Positions 1 through 8,689 of a DNA stretch of 64,000 nt are shown one piece after another. How positions within the stretch are numbered: the first letter of the stretch is position 1; each line of letters starts with the position of its first letter. The stretch comes from Microlunatus soli (GTDB lineage Bacteria; Actinomycetota; Actinomycetes; Propionibacteriales; Propionibacteriaceae): NCBI RefSeq assembly GCF_900105385.1, contig NZ_LT629772.1:4650001-4714000 (forward strand). The letters run 5' to 3'. The position numbers were made by a program, and so were the translations under genes. Below the pieces are notes generated by a model that saw nothing but the letters and a program-made list of their open reading frames with translations, searched no databases and was not told where the DNA came from.

Positions 1-731
1 TCCAGACCGCCGAGAAGGGCATGAACTGGCTCAAGCTGATCGCCGACGGCACCGCCGGCCACGGCTCGATGCGCAATGACGACAACGCCGTCACCGAGCT
101 GGCCGGCGCGGTGTCGCGAATCGGCAGCTACAAGTGGCCGGACCGGATCACTCCGGCCCAGCAGGCCTTCCTGGATGCGATCTCCGAGGCGCTGGAGATC
201 GAACTCGATCCGGACACCGTCGAGGAGACCCTGGCCAAGCTGGGCAGCATCTCCCGGATGATCGGCGCCACCATGTCCAACACCGCCAACCCGACCATGA
301 TCGCTGGCGGCTACAAGCACAATGTCATCCCCGGGCAGGCGACGGCGGCGATCGACGGCCGAACGGTGCCGGGTGGCCGGGAGGAGTTCCTGGAGACGAT
401 CACCGAACTGATCGGGCCGAAGGTCCGCTACGAACACGCCGTCGACCTGCCGTCGGTGGAGACCGAGTTCGCCGGTGCGCTGACCGAGGCGATGCAGGCC
501 AGCCTGCTGACCGAGGATCCGGGAGCGCGGGCGGTGCCGTACCTGCTCAGCGCCGGCACCGACGCCAAGGCCTGGGACCGGCTCGGTGTCCGCTGCTACG
601 GATTCGCGCCGCTGCGGCTGCCAGCCGACCTCGATTTCGTCGGCATGTTCCACGGCATCGACGAGCGGGTGCCGACCGATTCGCTGGAATTCGGCGCCCG
701 GGTTCTGGACAAGTTCCTCGCGATCGCTTGA
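1..731 (+). CDS. M20 family metallopeptidase, C-terminal part (cut by window edge)
   Basis: The frame is open from base 3, so only about the last 242 residues are present; the N-terminal metal-binding half lies outside. What remains has the M20 dimerisation-domain signature (AGGYKHNVIPGQATAAIDG, then RTVPG) and the C-terminal metal-site region around SAGTDAKAW and MFHGIDERVP. M20 enzymes are zinc hydrolases acting on peptides or acylated amino acids. The next gene encodes a DUF5703 protein. As I recall, M. tuberculosis has a dapE2-type M20 gene (Rv2141c) near its DUF5703 gene, so this is likely the counterpart. The substrate cannot be read from this fragment. Confidence 0.85.
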   Translation, partial: QTAEKGMNWLKLIADGTAGHGSMRNDDNAVTELAGAVSRIGSYKWPDRITPAQQAFLDAISEALEIELDPDTVEETLAKLGSISRMIGATMSNTANPTMIAGGYKHNVIPGQATAAIDGRTVPGGREEFLETITELIGPKVRYEHAVDLPSVETEFAGALTEAMQASLLTEDPGARAVPYLLSAGTDAKAWDRLGVRCYGFAPLRLPADLDFVGMFHGIDERVPTDSLEFGARVLDKFLAIA

Positions 732-755
732 TCTCGGTACTAGCCTGAAGCGGCA

Positions 756-980
756 ATGAAACAGCCCGTTGAGTACCAGGTCGAGCGAGTCCGGTTGGGC
801 CGCCATCTCTCCCGTGGTGCTGTCCGCAGACTGCTCACCGACCAGGCCGAGTACGGCGGCTGGGAGCTGACCCGACTGCGCCGCTACCGCGACGGCACCC
901 GCGAGGTGTGGATCCGCCGCAAGATCATCAAGGTGCGATCCACCCTCGACCCCGACCTCGACCGCCTACTCGGCTCCTGA
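756..980 (+). CDS. DUF5703 family small basic protein
   Basis: This is a 74-residue protein of unknown function. The conserved-looking core is RGAVRRLLTDQAEYGGWELTR followed by YRDGTREVWIRRKI, which matches the actinobacterial DUF5703 family as I remember it (Rv2137c-like). It is rich in Arg, with no membrane segment or signal peptide. The ATG start lies 24 bases after the M20 gene, so the two are probably cotranscribed. A very large perfect inverted repeat follows immediately, which would end or stabilise the transcript. Confidence 0.75.
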   Translation: MKQPVEYQVERVRLGRHLSRGAVRRLLTDQAEYGGWELTRLRRYRDGTREVWIRRKIIKVRSTLDPDLDRLLGS

Positions 981-985
981 ACCCA

Positions 986-1072
986 CCCGCCCCTCACCGC
1001 TGACCCGTCAGTTTCTCCCCGACACGCCCGGCGTGTCGGGGAGAAACTGACGGGTCAGCGGTGAGGGGCGGG
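986..1072. repeat. Perfect 42-bp inverted repeat with a 3-base loop
   Basis: Bases 986-1027 are the exact reverse complement of 1031-1072, with only three bases (CCG) between. The arms contain CTGACCCGTCAG and TTTCTCCCCGACACG. It lies between two same-direction genes, 5 bases after the DUF5703 stop. It has no T-run, so it is not a classical intrinsic terminator, although such a hairpin could still end or protect the transcript. It could also be one copy of an interspersed palindrome. Confidence 0.9.
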
Positions 1073-1122
1073 GACGGTATAGGGCTGGCCCGGTTCGGGC
1101 GGTCCGGGTAGGTTCAGCGAAC

Positions 1123-3561
1123 ATGCAGACCCCCGACGCCGCAGTCTCCGGTGATGATCAGCAACCTCCGCGGCTGAGTCGGCGCACGGTGCTGGCCGGC
1201 AGTGGCGCACTGGCCACCGGACTGGTCGTGCTGCCGAGCCGGAGCACCATCCCGGCAGTTGCCGACCCAGCCGAGTTCGGCACCCTGCGCGGCACCTGGA
1301 CCGACCTCTTCCTCGGCAGCGGCTTCGATCCGGACGCGGAGCCGTTCGCCGGCAAACTCCGAGCGGTCGGCGAGACCGCCCGGCGCTATCTGGACGGTCT
1401 CGCCCCGGCAGCGGGCTCGCTCTGGCCGGACCTGAACTACCACGACCCGGACCCGGACACCGACACCGATTCGTTCAACTACTCGGCCCGGATGAATACC
1501 ACGATCACCCGGTTGCGGCAGATCGCCGAGGCGGTCCGCCAGCCGGGGACCGGGCTGACCGGAGACAGCACCGCGACCCAGGCGGTGATCGACGGACTCG
1601 ACCAGCTCAACACCGAGGTGTACGCCGACGGCCTGGCCCGGTTCGGGAACTGGTGGAACTTCCAGATCGGCGGCGCCCAGGACCTCATGACGACGGCGAT
1701 CCTGATCTTCGACGAACTGACCACCGAACAACGCAGCCGGTACGCCGCCGCGGTCGACTACTACGTTCCGGACTCGACCTTTGACCATTACACCGGCACC
1801 AGCACCGGCGCCAACCGGGTGGACCTGTGCCTGAGCGTGATCCTGCGCAGCCTGCTGGCCGACAACGCCGATCGGCTGACGCTGGCCCGGGACGCGCTGT
1901 CGCCGGTCTTTCCCTACGTCACCACCGGGGACGGCTACTACGCCGACGGATCATTCATCCAGCACAGCAAGATCCCCTATATCGGTGGCTACGGCGCCGT
2001 CCTGGTCAGCGGGCTCGGACGGCTCTTCGCCCTGTTGCGGGGTAGCAGCTTCGAGATCACCGACCCGAATCGATCACTCTTCCTGGACACCATCGACAAT
2101 GCGTTGGCACCGTTCATCTACAACGGTCTGATGATGGACTGCGTCTCCGGGCGAGGCATCACCCGCCAAACCAGCAGTGATCACGCCAAGGGGCACTCGG
2201 TGCTGCCGTCGATCGCATTGATCGCCAAGGGCGCAGACGCCGAGCAGGCCCGGCGCTGGCGCGGAATGATCAAGGGGTGGGCCCAGCGGGACGACTACGA
2301 CGAGGCGGTCGGAGCCGGTCTGAGCCTGGTCGGACTGGCCGACATGTTGCAGGTGATCAACGACGACTCCGTCGACCCGCGGGATGAACCCGTCGAGCAC
2401 CGGGTCTTCGCCCAGATGGACCGAGCGACCCACCGCCGACCCGGCTGGGCCGCAGCGATCTCCGCGGCCTCGGAACGGATCGCCTACTACGAGACCGGCA
2501 ACCACGAGAACAAGCGTGGCTGGCACACCGGATCTGGCTGGTTGCAGTGGTGGACCGCCGATGATCTCGGGCAGTACTCCGATGCCTATTGGCCGACCGT
2601 CGATCCCTATCGGCTGCCTGGCACCACGGTGTCCACCAAACGCCTCGCCGACGAGGCCGGCGGCCCGTGGACCAATCCGACACCCGACGCGGCCTGGGTC
2701 GGCGGCACCGGTGACGGCACGTTCGGCGCCTTCGGCCAGCACCTGATCGGCTTCCAGAGCACCTTGAAGGCAAGGAAATCCTGGTTCTGCCTGGATGACG
2801 CGATCGTCTGCCTGGGCGCCGGCATCGGCTCGCGTGACGCCGAGCCCGCCGAGACGATCATCGACAATCGGGCACTCGGCGAGCAGGGCACAGCAGACCT
2901 GCTCGTCGACGGAGTCCGACAGCCCGGAACCCAGGGCTGGACGAAGACCTTCGACCACCCGGGCTGGGCCCACCTGGACGGTCACGCCGGCTACGTGTTC
3001 CTGCAGCCGACCGTATTGACCGCGCTCCGCGATGAACGGACCGGGACCTGGCACGACATCAACGACGGTGGCAGCACCGATCCGATCACCCGTCGCTACC
3101 TCACCCTGACCACCGATCACGGCGTCGAACCCGACGATGCCGGGTACGGCTACCTGCTACTTCCGGGGGCGAGCCGGACACAGACCGAGGCCTACGCCCG
3201 TGAGCTGCGCAGCAAGGTCCGCGTATTGGCCAATTCCGCTGCCCAGCAAGGGATCTCGATGCCGACCGGCAAGGTGACGGCGATCAACTTCTGGCAGGCC
3301 GGACAGCTGGGTGACCTGGCGATGTCCGCTCCGGCCTCGGTGCTGATCAGCGAGGAGCGAGGCAGGGCTGCCATCTGCGTGGCCGATCCGGGTCGGCAGC
3401 TGACCTCGGCCGTCCTGATCTGGAAACGCAAGGTCAGCCGGGTCATCTCAGCGCCCGACACCGTGACCGCGACCCGTACCGGCAACGAACTGGCGGTGAC
3501 CTTCGGCAGCCTCACCGGGCAGGCCGGCAGCACCCAGCGGATCGTGGTCGAGCTCGGCTAG
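1123..3561 (+). CDS. Polysaccharide lyase family 8 (hyaluronate/chondroitin/xanthan lyase type), Tat-exported
   Basis: This 812-residue secreted enzyme should cleave uronic-acid polysaccharides by beta-elimination. The N-terminus carries a twin-arginine signal (SRRTVLAGSG plus a hydrophobic stretch) with probable cleavage near residue 47. Family 8 landmarks are visible: NWWNFQIGGAQDL in the alpha/alpha toroid, the catalytic His/Tyr segment SFIQHSKIPYIGGYG, SGRGITRQ, then the beta-domain with GWHTGSGWLQWW and TVDPYRLPGTTVS. The length is normal for PL8. Whether the substrate is hyaluronan, chondroitin or xanthan cannot be told. No transporter or unsaturated-glucuronyl hydrolase lies beside it. 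It converges on the aldo/keto reductase gene with a 4-base overlap. Confidence 0.9.
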   Translation: MQTPDAAVSGDDQQPPRLSRRTVLAGSGALATGLVVLPSRSTIPAVADPAEFGTLRGTWTDLFLGSGFDPDAEPFAGKLRAVGETARRYLDGLAPAAGSLWPDLNYHDPDPDTDTDSFNYSARMNTTITRLRQIAEAVRQPGTGLTGDSTATQAVIDGLDQLNTEVYADGLARFGNWWNFQIGGAQDLMTTAILIFDELTTEQRSRYAAAVDYYVPDSTFDHYTGTSTGANRVDLCLSVILRSLLADNADRLTLARDALSPVFPYVTTGDGYYADGSFIQHSKIPYIGGYGAVLVSGLGRLFALLRGSSFEITDPNRSLFLDTIDNALAPFIYNGLMMDCVSGRGITRQTSSDHAKGHSVLPSIALIAKGADAEQARRWRGMIKGWAQRDDYDEAVGAGLSLVGLADMLQVINDDSVDPRDEPVEHRVFAQMDRATHRRPGWAAAISAASERIAYYETGNHENKRGWHTGSGWLQWWTADDLGQYSDAYWPTVDPYRLPGTTVSTKRLADEAGGPWTNPTPDAAWVGGTGDGTFGAFGQHLIGFQSTLKARKSWFCLDDAIVCLGAGIGSRDAEPAETIIDNRALGEQGTADLLVDGVRQPGTQGWTKTFDHPGWAHLDGHAGYVFLQPTVLTALRDERTGTWHDINDGGSTDPITRRYLTLTTDHGVEPDDAGYGYLLLPGASRTQTEAYARELRSKVRVLANSAAQQGISMPTGKVTAINFWQAGQLGDLAMSAPASVLISEERGRAAICVADPGRQLTSAVLIWKRKVSRVISAPDTVTATRTGNELAVTFGSLTGQAGSTQRIVVELG

Positions 3562-4535
3562 CGCAACGGGCTGGTCGGCCGGGCGGCCATCCGGCCGCCG
3601 GACACGTCGTCCAAGGCGGTCGCGATCTCCGTCGGCAACGCCTTGCCCTCGACGGCCAGGGCGTCCTTCAACTGGGCTGATGACCGGGCACCGAGCAGCG
3701 GGGCAGTGATCCCGGGCGCGTCACGCACCCAGAGCAGGGCCACCTGCAACGGATCCAGGTCCAGCCCGTCGGCTGCCTTGGCGACCGCTTCGACGATCGC
3801 CCGGGAACGGGTCTGCAGATACGGTTCGGTGAACCAGGAGAAGTGATCACTGGCCGCGCGGGAGTCGCGGGGGATCCCGGTCCGGTACTTGCCGGTCAAC
3901 ACACCCCGGCCCAGCGGCGACCAGGGAAAGATGCCGAGCCCCAGTTCGCGGGCCGCCGGCAGTACTTCCACCTCGGCCCGGCGGGCCAGCAGCGAGTATT
4001 CGACCTGGGTGCTGGTGATCGCCGCGCGTCCCGGCACCGCCTGCTGCCAGGTCGCCGCCTGGGCGGTCTGCCAGCCGACGAAATTGGAGATGCCCACGTA
4101 GCGGGCCTTGCCGCTGGTCACCGCGTGGTCGAGTGCGGACAGCGTCTCGTCCAACGGGGCCGCGCCCCAGGCGTGCACCTGCCAGATGTCGACCCGGTCG
4201 GTGTCCAGCCGGCGCAGCGAACCTTCCAGGTCCTGCAACAGCGCCCGCCGGGAGGTGTCGGTGATCCGTTTGCCGTTGCGGATCGCGAACCCGGCCTTGG
4301 TAGCGATCACCAGGTCGTCGCGGTCGACCACATCGCGGGTCAGCTTGCCGATCAGCCGCTCGGCGTCACCGGCTGCGTACGCGGCCGCGGTGTCGATCAG
4401 GTTGCCACCGGCGGCACAGAAATCGGTCAACAGGTCTCGGGCGTCCTCGGCGCTGGTGTCCCGGGCCCAGGTCAGGGTGCCCAGCCCCAGTCGGGACACC
4501 TCCAGTCCGCTGCTGCCGACACGCCGGGTCTCCAT
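3558..4535 (-). CDS. Aldo/keto reductase family protein
   Basis: This 325-residue TIM-barrel NADPH oxidoreductase begins METRRVGSSGLEVSRLGLGT, the usual AKR opening, so the start is at 4535; a longer frame upstream reads through an inverted repeat and is not credible. Catalytic residues fit the family: Asp and Tyr in NLIDTAAAYAAGDAE, Lys in VIATKAGF, His in WQVHAWG. The cofactor region is GARSSAQLKDAL. It resembles YghZ/YajO-type sugar-aldehyde reductases. The physiological substrate is unknown. It is transcribed alone, convergent with the lyase. Confidence 0.88.
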   Translation of the reverse strand: METRRVGSSGLEVSRLGLGTLTWARDTSAEDARDLLTDFCAAGGNLIDTAAAYAAGDAERLIGKLTRDVVDRDDLVIATKAGFAIRNGKRITDTSRRALLQDLEGSLRRLDTDRVDIWQVHAWGAAPLDETLSALDHAVTSGKARYVGISNFVGWQTAQAATWQQAVPGRAAITSTQVEYSLLARRAEVEVLPAARELGLGIFPWSPLGRGVLTGKYRTGIPRDSRAASDHFSWFTEPYLQTRSRAIVEAVAKAADGLDLDPLQVALLWVRDAPGITAPLLGARSSAQLKDALAVEGKALPTEIATALDDVSGGRMAARPTSPLR

Positions 4536-4588
4536 GGGAGACGACCCTAACGCCTGCCGGTCCCGATCTCCGCGTTGGACGACCCCAA

Positions 4589-4746
4589 GGAGGGTGCTGA
4601 ACAATGTGCCCGTCGCGAGCGGTGCGATGTGCGTGCAGCGGCACGGCGCGCGCCTGAGGGCGTGCGTCAGCACGTTGAAGGAGCGCAACGCCGCCGATGT
4701 GCGTGCAGCGCACCGGGCCAGCAGGGCAGATTGTTCAGCAGTCTCC
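4589..4746. repeat. 158-bp element with 17-bp terminal inverted repeats (MITE-like or structured RNA)
   Basis: The left end GGAGGGTGCTGAACAAT (4589-4605) matches the reverse complement of 4730-4746 at 15 of 17 positions. Inside, a 15-base direct repeat GATGTGCGTGCAGCG occurs twice about 72 bases apart. It fills the space between two divergent genes. The right end lies close to the ribosome-binding site of the TauE/SafE gene. It could be a non-autonomous mobile element or a structured leader; no transposase is present. Confidence 0.6.
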
Positions 4747-4760
4747 TAAGGTTGCGGCTT

Positions 4761-5540
4761 GTGAGTTGGTGGGAGATCGTGGTGATCGCGCTGGCCGGGC
4801 TGTGGGCGGGGACGATCAATACGGTGGTCGGTTCCGGCACCCTGGTCACGTTCCCGGTACTGGTCGCGCTGGGCTACCCGCCGGTCACCGCCACCACCTC
4901 GAACGCGATCGGCCTGATCACCGGCACCGTCACCGGCGCCTGGGGCTACCGGCACGAGCTGACCGGCCAGCGCAACCGGCTGATCCGCTACAGCATCGCT
5001 TCCTTCATCGGCGCCATCGGTGGCACGATCCTGCTGCTGTCACTGCCTCCCGACGCCTTCGAGGCCATCGTCCCGGTCCTGGTAGGGCTGGCCGTGCTGC
5101 TGGTCGCGGTGCAACCGTTCCTCACCCGCTGGGTCCGCCGACGCCGAGAGTCCGGAGAGGTGCCCGTCGGACCCGATGCCGGGACCCGGCACGCGCCACT
5201 GCTGTACTTCCTGATCTTCCTGATCGGCATCTACGGCGGCTACTTCACCGCCGCCCAGGGGATCATGCTGGTCGGTGTGATGGGCTTGATGTTGTCCGAG
5301 CCGTTGCAACGGCTGAACGGCTTCAAGAACGTGTTGAGCGCTGTGGTCAATCTGGTGGCCGGGACGATCTACGCCTTCGTCGCCCCGATCAGCTGGCCGG
5401 TGGTCGGCATCCTGGCCGTCACCTCGACGATCGGTGGTCTGATCGGCGCCAAGATCGGCCGCAAGCTGCCGCCGACCGTACTACGGGTGATCATCGTGAT
5501 CATCGGCCTGGCCGCCATCGTCCGGCTCCTCACCCAGTAA
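4761..5540 (+). CDS. TauE/SafE family membrane permease (sulfite/organosulfonate exporter type)
   Basis: This 259-residue integral membrane protein has about eight hydrophobic segments in two related halves, typical of DUF81/TauE. The first half has WAGTINTVVGSGTLVTFPVL and TTSNAIGLITGTVTG; the second has GGYFTAAQGIMLVGVMGL and LNGFKNVLSAVVN. GTG 4761 is chosen because MSWWEIVVIALAGLWAG opens directly into the first helix, with AAGG about nine bases before. A frame extending to 4575 would translate the upstream inverted repeat. Family members export sulfite, sulfoacetate or related anions; the substrate here is not known. Confidence 0.88.
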   Translation: MSWWEIVVIALAGLWAGTINTVVGSGTLVTFPVLVALGYPPVTATTSNAIGLITGTVTGAWGYRHELTGQRNRLIRYSIASFIGAIGGTILLLSLPPDAFEAIVPVLVGLAVLLVAVQPFLTRWVRRRRESGEVPVGPDAGTRHAPLLYFLIFLIGIYGGYFTAAQGIMLVGVMGLMLSEPLQRLNGFKNVLSAVVNLVAGTIYAFVAPISWPVVGILAVTSTIGGLIGAKIGRKLPPTVLRVIIVIIGLAAIVRLLTQ

Positions 5541-5545
5541 CCCTG

Positions 5546-5619
5546 CCGTTCCCGCGCACTTTCGCCGTCCCCGCGCATGCTGTACCGCGCGCTGGCACTG
5601 CCACGGTGCGCGGGAACGG
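5546..5619. repeat. Inverted repeat, 14-bp perfect arms
   Basis: CCGTTCCCGCGCAC (5546-5559) is exactly complementary to 5606-5619, with 46 bases between that themselves contain GC-rich self-complementary stretches. It lies just after the TauE/SafE stop and before the LLM oxidoreductase gene, in the same direction. It may be a factor-independent transcription end without a T-run, or a REP-like element. Confidence 0.6.
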
Positions 5620-5646
5620 GGGCTGGTGCGGGTTACCGTGTGCTGC

Positions 5647-6693
5647 ATGCGGCTCGCTCTCAATCTCGGATACATGGTCGGATCGGATGATCCTCAAGAT
5701 CAACTTCGGCTGACCCGGCATGCCGAGGACCTCGGCTTCGACTCGGTCTGGACCGCCGAGGCCTACGGCTCGGACACGCCGACCGTGCTGGCCTGGCTCG
5801 CCGGGCAGACGACGACGATCGGACTCGGCGCTGCGGTGATGCAGATCCCGGCCCGGACCCCGGCGATGGCCGCGATGACCGCCGCCAGCCTGGACCGGCT
5901 GTCCGGCGGCCGCTTCCGGCTGGGTCTCGGTGTCTCCGGTCCGCAGGTCTCCGAGGGTTGGCACGGCGTCCGGTTCGCTGCGCCGTTGGGCCGGACCAGG
6001 GAATACCTGGAGGTCCTCGAGTTGGCCCTGGACCGCAGAACCGTCGCCCATCAGGGCAAGCACTTCCCGCTGCCGTTGCCGGACGGACCGGGCAAGCCGT
6101 TGAAGCTGATGATCAAGCCGGTCAGTGAACGGATCCCGCGCTATCTCGCCGCCGTCGGCCCGAAGAACCTCGAGCTCTGCGGCGAGCTCACCGACGGCTG
6201 GCTCGGCATCTTCTACGCGCCCGACTTCGCCGCCGAGCAGCTCCGGCACATCGAGGCCGGTCGGGCCAAGATCAACAAGACCCTGGACGACTTCGACGTG
6301 ATGGCCACCGTGCCGCTGGTGATCGGCGACGACGCCGCAGCGGCCGCCAACCCGATCAGGCCGTACGCCGCGCTCTACATCGGCGGCATGGGCAGCCGGG
6401 AACAGAACTTCTACAACCGGCTCGCCGTCCGGATGGGATACGAGGCCGAGGCCGCCGAGATCCAGGACCTCTATCTGGGCGGACGGCAACGCGACGCGAT
6501 GGCCGCGGTGCCGCAGCAGTTCATCGACGACACCTCGCTGGTCGGTGACACCGGCCGGCTCGCCGAACGCCTCCAGGCCTTCGCCGCTTCCGGTCTGACC
6601 ACCTGTGCGGTCAGCCCATACGGGACGGTCGAGACCAAACTCGCCGCGCTCACTACCATCGCCACCGCCTACGAACGCTCCGGCGTCGCCTGA
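5647..6693 (+). CDS. LLM class F420-dependent oxidoreductase
   Basis: This 348-residue luciferase-like monooxygenase-fold protein probably uses coenzyme F420 for hydride transfer on an unknown substrate. The start at ATG 5647 (MRLALNLGYMVGSDDP) puts the first barrel strand at the N-terminus; an upstream GTG at 5626 adds seven poor residues. Family features are HAEDLGFDSVWTAEAYGSD, GLGAAVMQIPARTPAMAAM and LSGGRFRLGLGVSGPQV, as in the Rv3520c-like group. It is transcribed alone and converges on uppP across a 397-base gap. Confidence 0.85.
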   Translation: MRLALNLGYMVGSDDPQDQLRLTRHAEDLGFDSVWTAEAYGSDTPTVLAWLAGQTTTIGLGAAVMQIPARTPAMAAMTAASLDRLSGGRFRLGLGVSGPQVSEGWHGVRFAAPLGRTREYLEVLELALDRRTVAHQGKHFPLPLPDGPGKPLKLMIKPVSERIPRYLAAVGPKNLELCGELTDGWLGIFYAPDFAAEQLRHIEAGRAKINKTLDDFDVMATVPLVIGDDAAAAANPIRPYAALYIGGMGSREQNFYNRLAVRMGYEAEAAEIQDLYLGGRQRDAMAAVPQQFIDDTSLVGDTGRLAERLQAFAASGLTTCAVSPYGTVETKLAALTTIATAYERSGVA

Positions 6694-6736
6694 GCCCGTC
6701 GATGGATCGGTTGTCTTCGCGATCTTGGTGCGGGGG

Positions 6737-6856
6737 TGCCGTTCGGTACGGCTGAGGGGGCGCCCGCCCTCGCAGCCTCACCCCTGCTCGCAAGCCCGCA
6801 GGGCTGAGTTGCAAACGCCCGACCCACCCAGCGCCCCTCAGCCGCACCGAACGGCA
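6737..6856. repeat. 120-bp inverted-repeat element with ~26-bp arms
   Basis: The left arm (6737-6763, starting TGCCGTTCGGTACGGCTGAG) is the reverse complement of 6831-6856 apart from one mismatch and one extra G. The interior holds a smaller hairpin around CCCGCAGGGCTGAG. Its size and symmetry fit a REP/BIME-like or MITE-like unit. It may also act as a bidirectional terminator between the two convergent genes. Confidence 0.65.
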
Positions 6857-6943
6857 GTCTGTGCCACGGCTTGCGTTGCTCGCCGGTGCCGATCGAACGT
6901 GACCGACGTCCACGAGCCGGTCGAAGGGAACGCTCCCGACCGA

Positions 6944-6966
6944 GGTCCCTGAGCATGTCGAAGGGC
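6944..6966. repeat. Short interspersed element, copy 1 (core CCTGAGCNNGTCGAAGG)
   Basis: The core CCTGAGCATGTCGAAGG is at 6948-6964. The same 17-base core, with small variations, recurs at 15803, 22474, 26021, 26234 and (reverse) 61871. This copy is intergenic. Confidence 0.8.
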
Positions 6967-7090
6967 GCGCAACCTGGCCGGGGCGCTGAGTCTGCCGAGG
7001 TGCGCAAGGCCCGGCTCGATCGACGACCCTGAAGGGGCTCGCGAATCTGCTGTAGGGCGCGGTCTGCGACGCATCGCACCCGCGGGTGAT

Positions 7091-7930
7091 CTACGCGCTG
7101 CCGAACGGATCCAGCACGCCGGTGAGCAGCAGCGCGGCGACCACCAGGGCCAGGCCGATCCGGTAGATCACGAACGGCCAGAAACTGTGGGTGCTGACGA
7201 ACTTCAGCATCCAGGCGATCATGATGAAACCGACCACGAAGGCGACGACGCCGGCCAGGATGGTCGGACCCCAGGAGACCTGGGTGGCCGCCGAGCCGGT
7301 GAGCGCCTCGTACAACTGGTAGATGCCGGCGCCCATCACGGCGGGAATGGCCAGCAGGAAGGAGTAGCGGGTCGCGGCCTCACGGGTGTAGCCCATCGCC
7401 AGACCGGCGGTGATCGTTCCGCCGGACCGTGAGACGCCCGGGATCAGCGCCAACGACTGCGCCAGACCGTAGAGGATGCCGTGCTTCCAGGTCAGGTCCT
7501 CGAGTTTGCGCTGCTGCCTGCTCAGGCTGTCGATCACCCCGATCACCAGACCGAAGCCGGCCAGCATCGCCACGGTGATCCACAGATTGCGGAAGGTGCT
7601 GTCGATCCAGTTCTGCAGCAGTAGGCCGAGCAGCACGATCGGGACCGAGCCGATGATCACCAGCCAACCCATCCTGGCGTCGGGGTCGCTGCGGTCGATC
7701 TTGCCGATCAGCGCCAGGAACCAGGCCTTGATGATCCGGCCGATGTCCTTGCGGAAGTAGACGATCACCGCGGTTTCGGTGCCGATCTGGATGATCGCGG
7801 TGAATGCGGCGCCGGGGTCGGCATCGCCGAACAACTGACCGATGATCGAAATGTGCGCGCTGGAGGAGATCGGGAGGAATTCGGTGAGTCCCTGCACGAT
7901 GCCGAGAACCAATGCCTCGAACCAACCCAT
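7091..7930 (-). CDS. uppP: Undecaprenyl-diphosphatase
   Basis: This 279-residue integral membrane phosphatase recycles undecaprenyl pyrophosphate to the lipid carrier used in peptidoglycan synthesis, and is the usual target in bacitracin resistance. Both family signatures are clear: EFLPISSSAHISI near residue 18 and PGVSRSGGTITAGL near residue 165. About eight membrane segments are visible, and the length is normal. In M. tuberculosis the homologue Rv2136c sits between the DUF5703 and phosphomutase-like genes, as I recall; here the order is kept but several genes are inserted. Confidence 0.95.
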   Translation of the reverse strand: MGWFEALVLGIVQGLTEFLPISSSAHISIIGQLFGDADPGAAFTAIIQIGTETAVIVYFRKDIGRIIKAWFLALIGKIDRSDPDARMGWLVIIGSVPIVLLGLLLQNWIDSTFRNLWITVAMLAGFGLVIGVIDSLSRQQRKLEDLTWKHGILYGLAQSLALIPGVSRSGGTITAGLAMGYTREAATRYSFLLAIPAVMGAGIYQLYEALTGSAATQVSWGPTILAGVVAFVVGFIMIAWMLKFVSTHSFWPFVIYRIGLALVVAALLLTGVLDPFGSA

Positions 7931-8158
7931 CTGCTACCCACCTTCGCACCACGTACGCCGTCCATCGGCGCTCGCCATCTTGTCCTGTCGGAGCCGTTCG
8001 CCCCAAGCTGGCGCACCGATCCGGTGCCGGATGACGTGGAATTCGGCCCGCAGTACGACGCCGGTACGACCGTGCTCGGACCACTGAACCGACCGCCGGA
8101 CCGACCGACGAGCGGACCGAGCGGAGGATCGGCGAACGGTGTCGGATACAAAGGAGTG

Positions 8159-8689
8159 GTGTCGATCCACGCCGAGCACCCGTTCCTGACCCCCGAACCC
8201 GACCGCGACCCGATCCGCCGTGCACGCGGTCGACTGAACGCGCCGGTGACGATCTGGGCCAGTGGATCGGAACGGGACCGTGCCGGGTTGACCGTCTCCT
8301 CGATGATCATCGCCGAAGGCGACCCCGGCGAGGTGATCGGCCTGGTGAATCCCGAATCGAGTCTGGGGGAGTCGATCGCCGACGCCGGCACAGTGGCGAT
8401 CAGCGTGCTGGGCGGCCAGCATCGTCAGATCGCCGACGTCTTCGCCGGCGTGACCCCATCACCCGGTGGCAAATTCCGCACCGGACGATGGGGGCAGACC
8501 GAATGGGGCCCGGTGGCCGAGGGCGCACCCGCCTGGATCGGGGCCAGGCTGCTGGACGGCGAACCCGAACGGGCCGGTTGGGCACTGCTGGTCCGGGCCC
8601 GGATCGAGAAGGTGGTGCTGGCCGACCTCACCGAGGCCGACCAGGCGCTGGGCTACCTGCGTGGCAGGTATCAGTTCCCGTCCTGGTGA
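8159..8689 (+). CDS. Flavin reductase family protein
   Basis: This 176-residue flavin reductase-like domain protein presumably binds FMN and uses NAD(P)H. The proposed GTG 8159 gives VSIHAEHPFLTPEPDRDP, which fits the usual start of these actinobacterial proteins. A purine-rich AAAGGAG lies unusually close upstream, so the exact start is uncertain; in-frame upstream sequence is not protein-like. Core motifs are RGRLNAPVTIWASG, RAGLTVSSMIIAEGDP and LGGQHRQIADVFAG. It is divergent from uppP (228 bases between). Its 3' end overlaps the opposing SDR gene by 19 bases. Confidence 0.78.
   Translation: MSIHAEHPFLTPEPDRDPIRRARGRLNAPVTIWASGSERDRAGLTVSSMIIAEGDPGEVIGLVNPESSLGESIADAGTVAISVLGGQHRQIADVFAGVTPSPGGKFRTGRWGQTEWGPVAEGAPAWIGARLLDGEPERAGWALLVRARIEKVVLADLTEADQALGYLRGRYQFPSW

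Larger units (their letters stand above)
6694..7090. other. Gene-free stretch between convergent genes, with two repeat types
   Basis: These 397 bases separate the convergent LLM oxidoreductase and uppP genes. I see no credible coding sequence. They hold a 120-bp inverted-repeat element (6737-6856), one full copy of the CCTGAGCNNGTCGAAGG element near 6948, and a partial copy (GAGCCGGTCGAAGGG) near 6914. No clear T-rich terminator is present. Confidence 0.7.
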
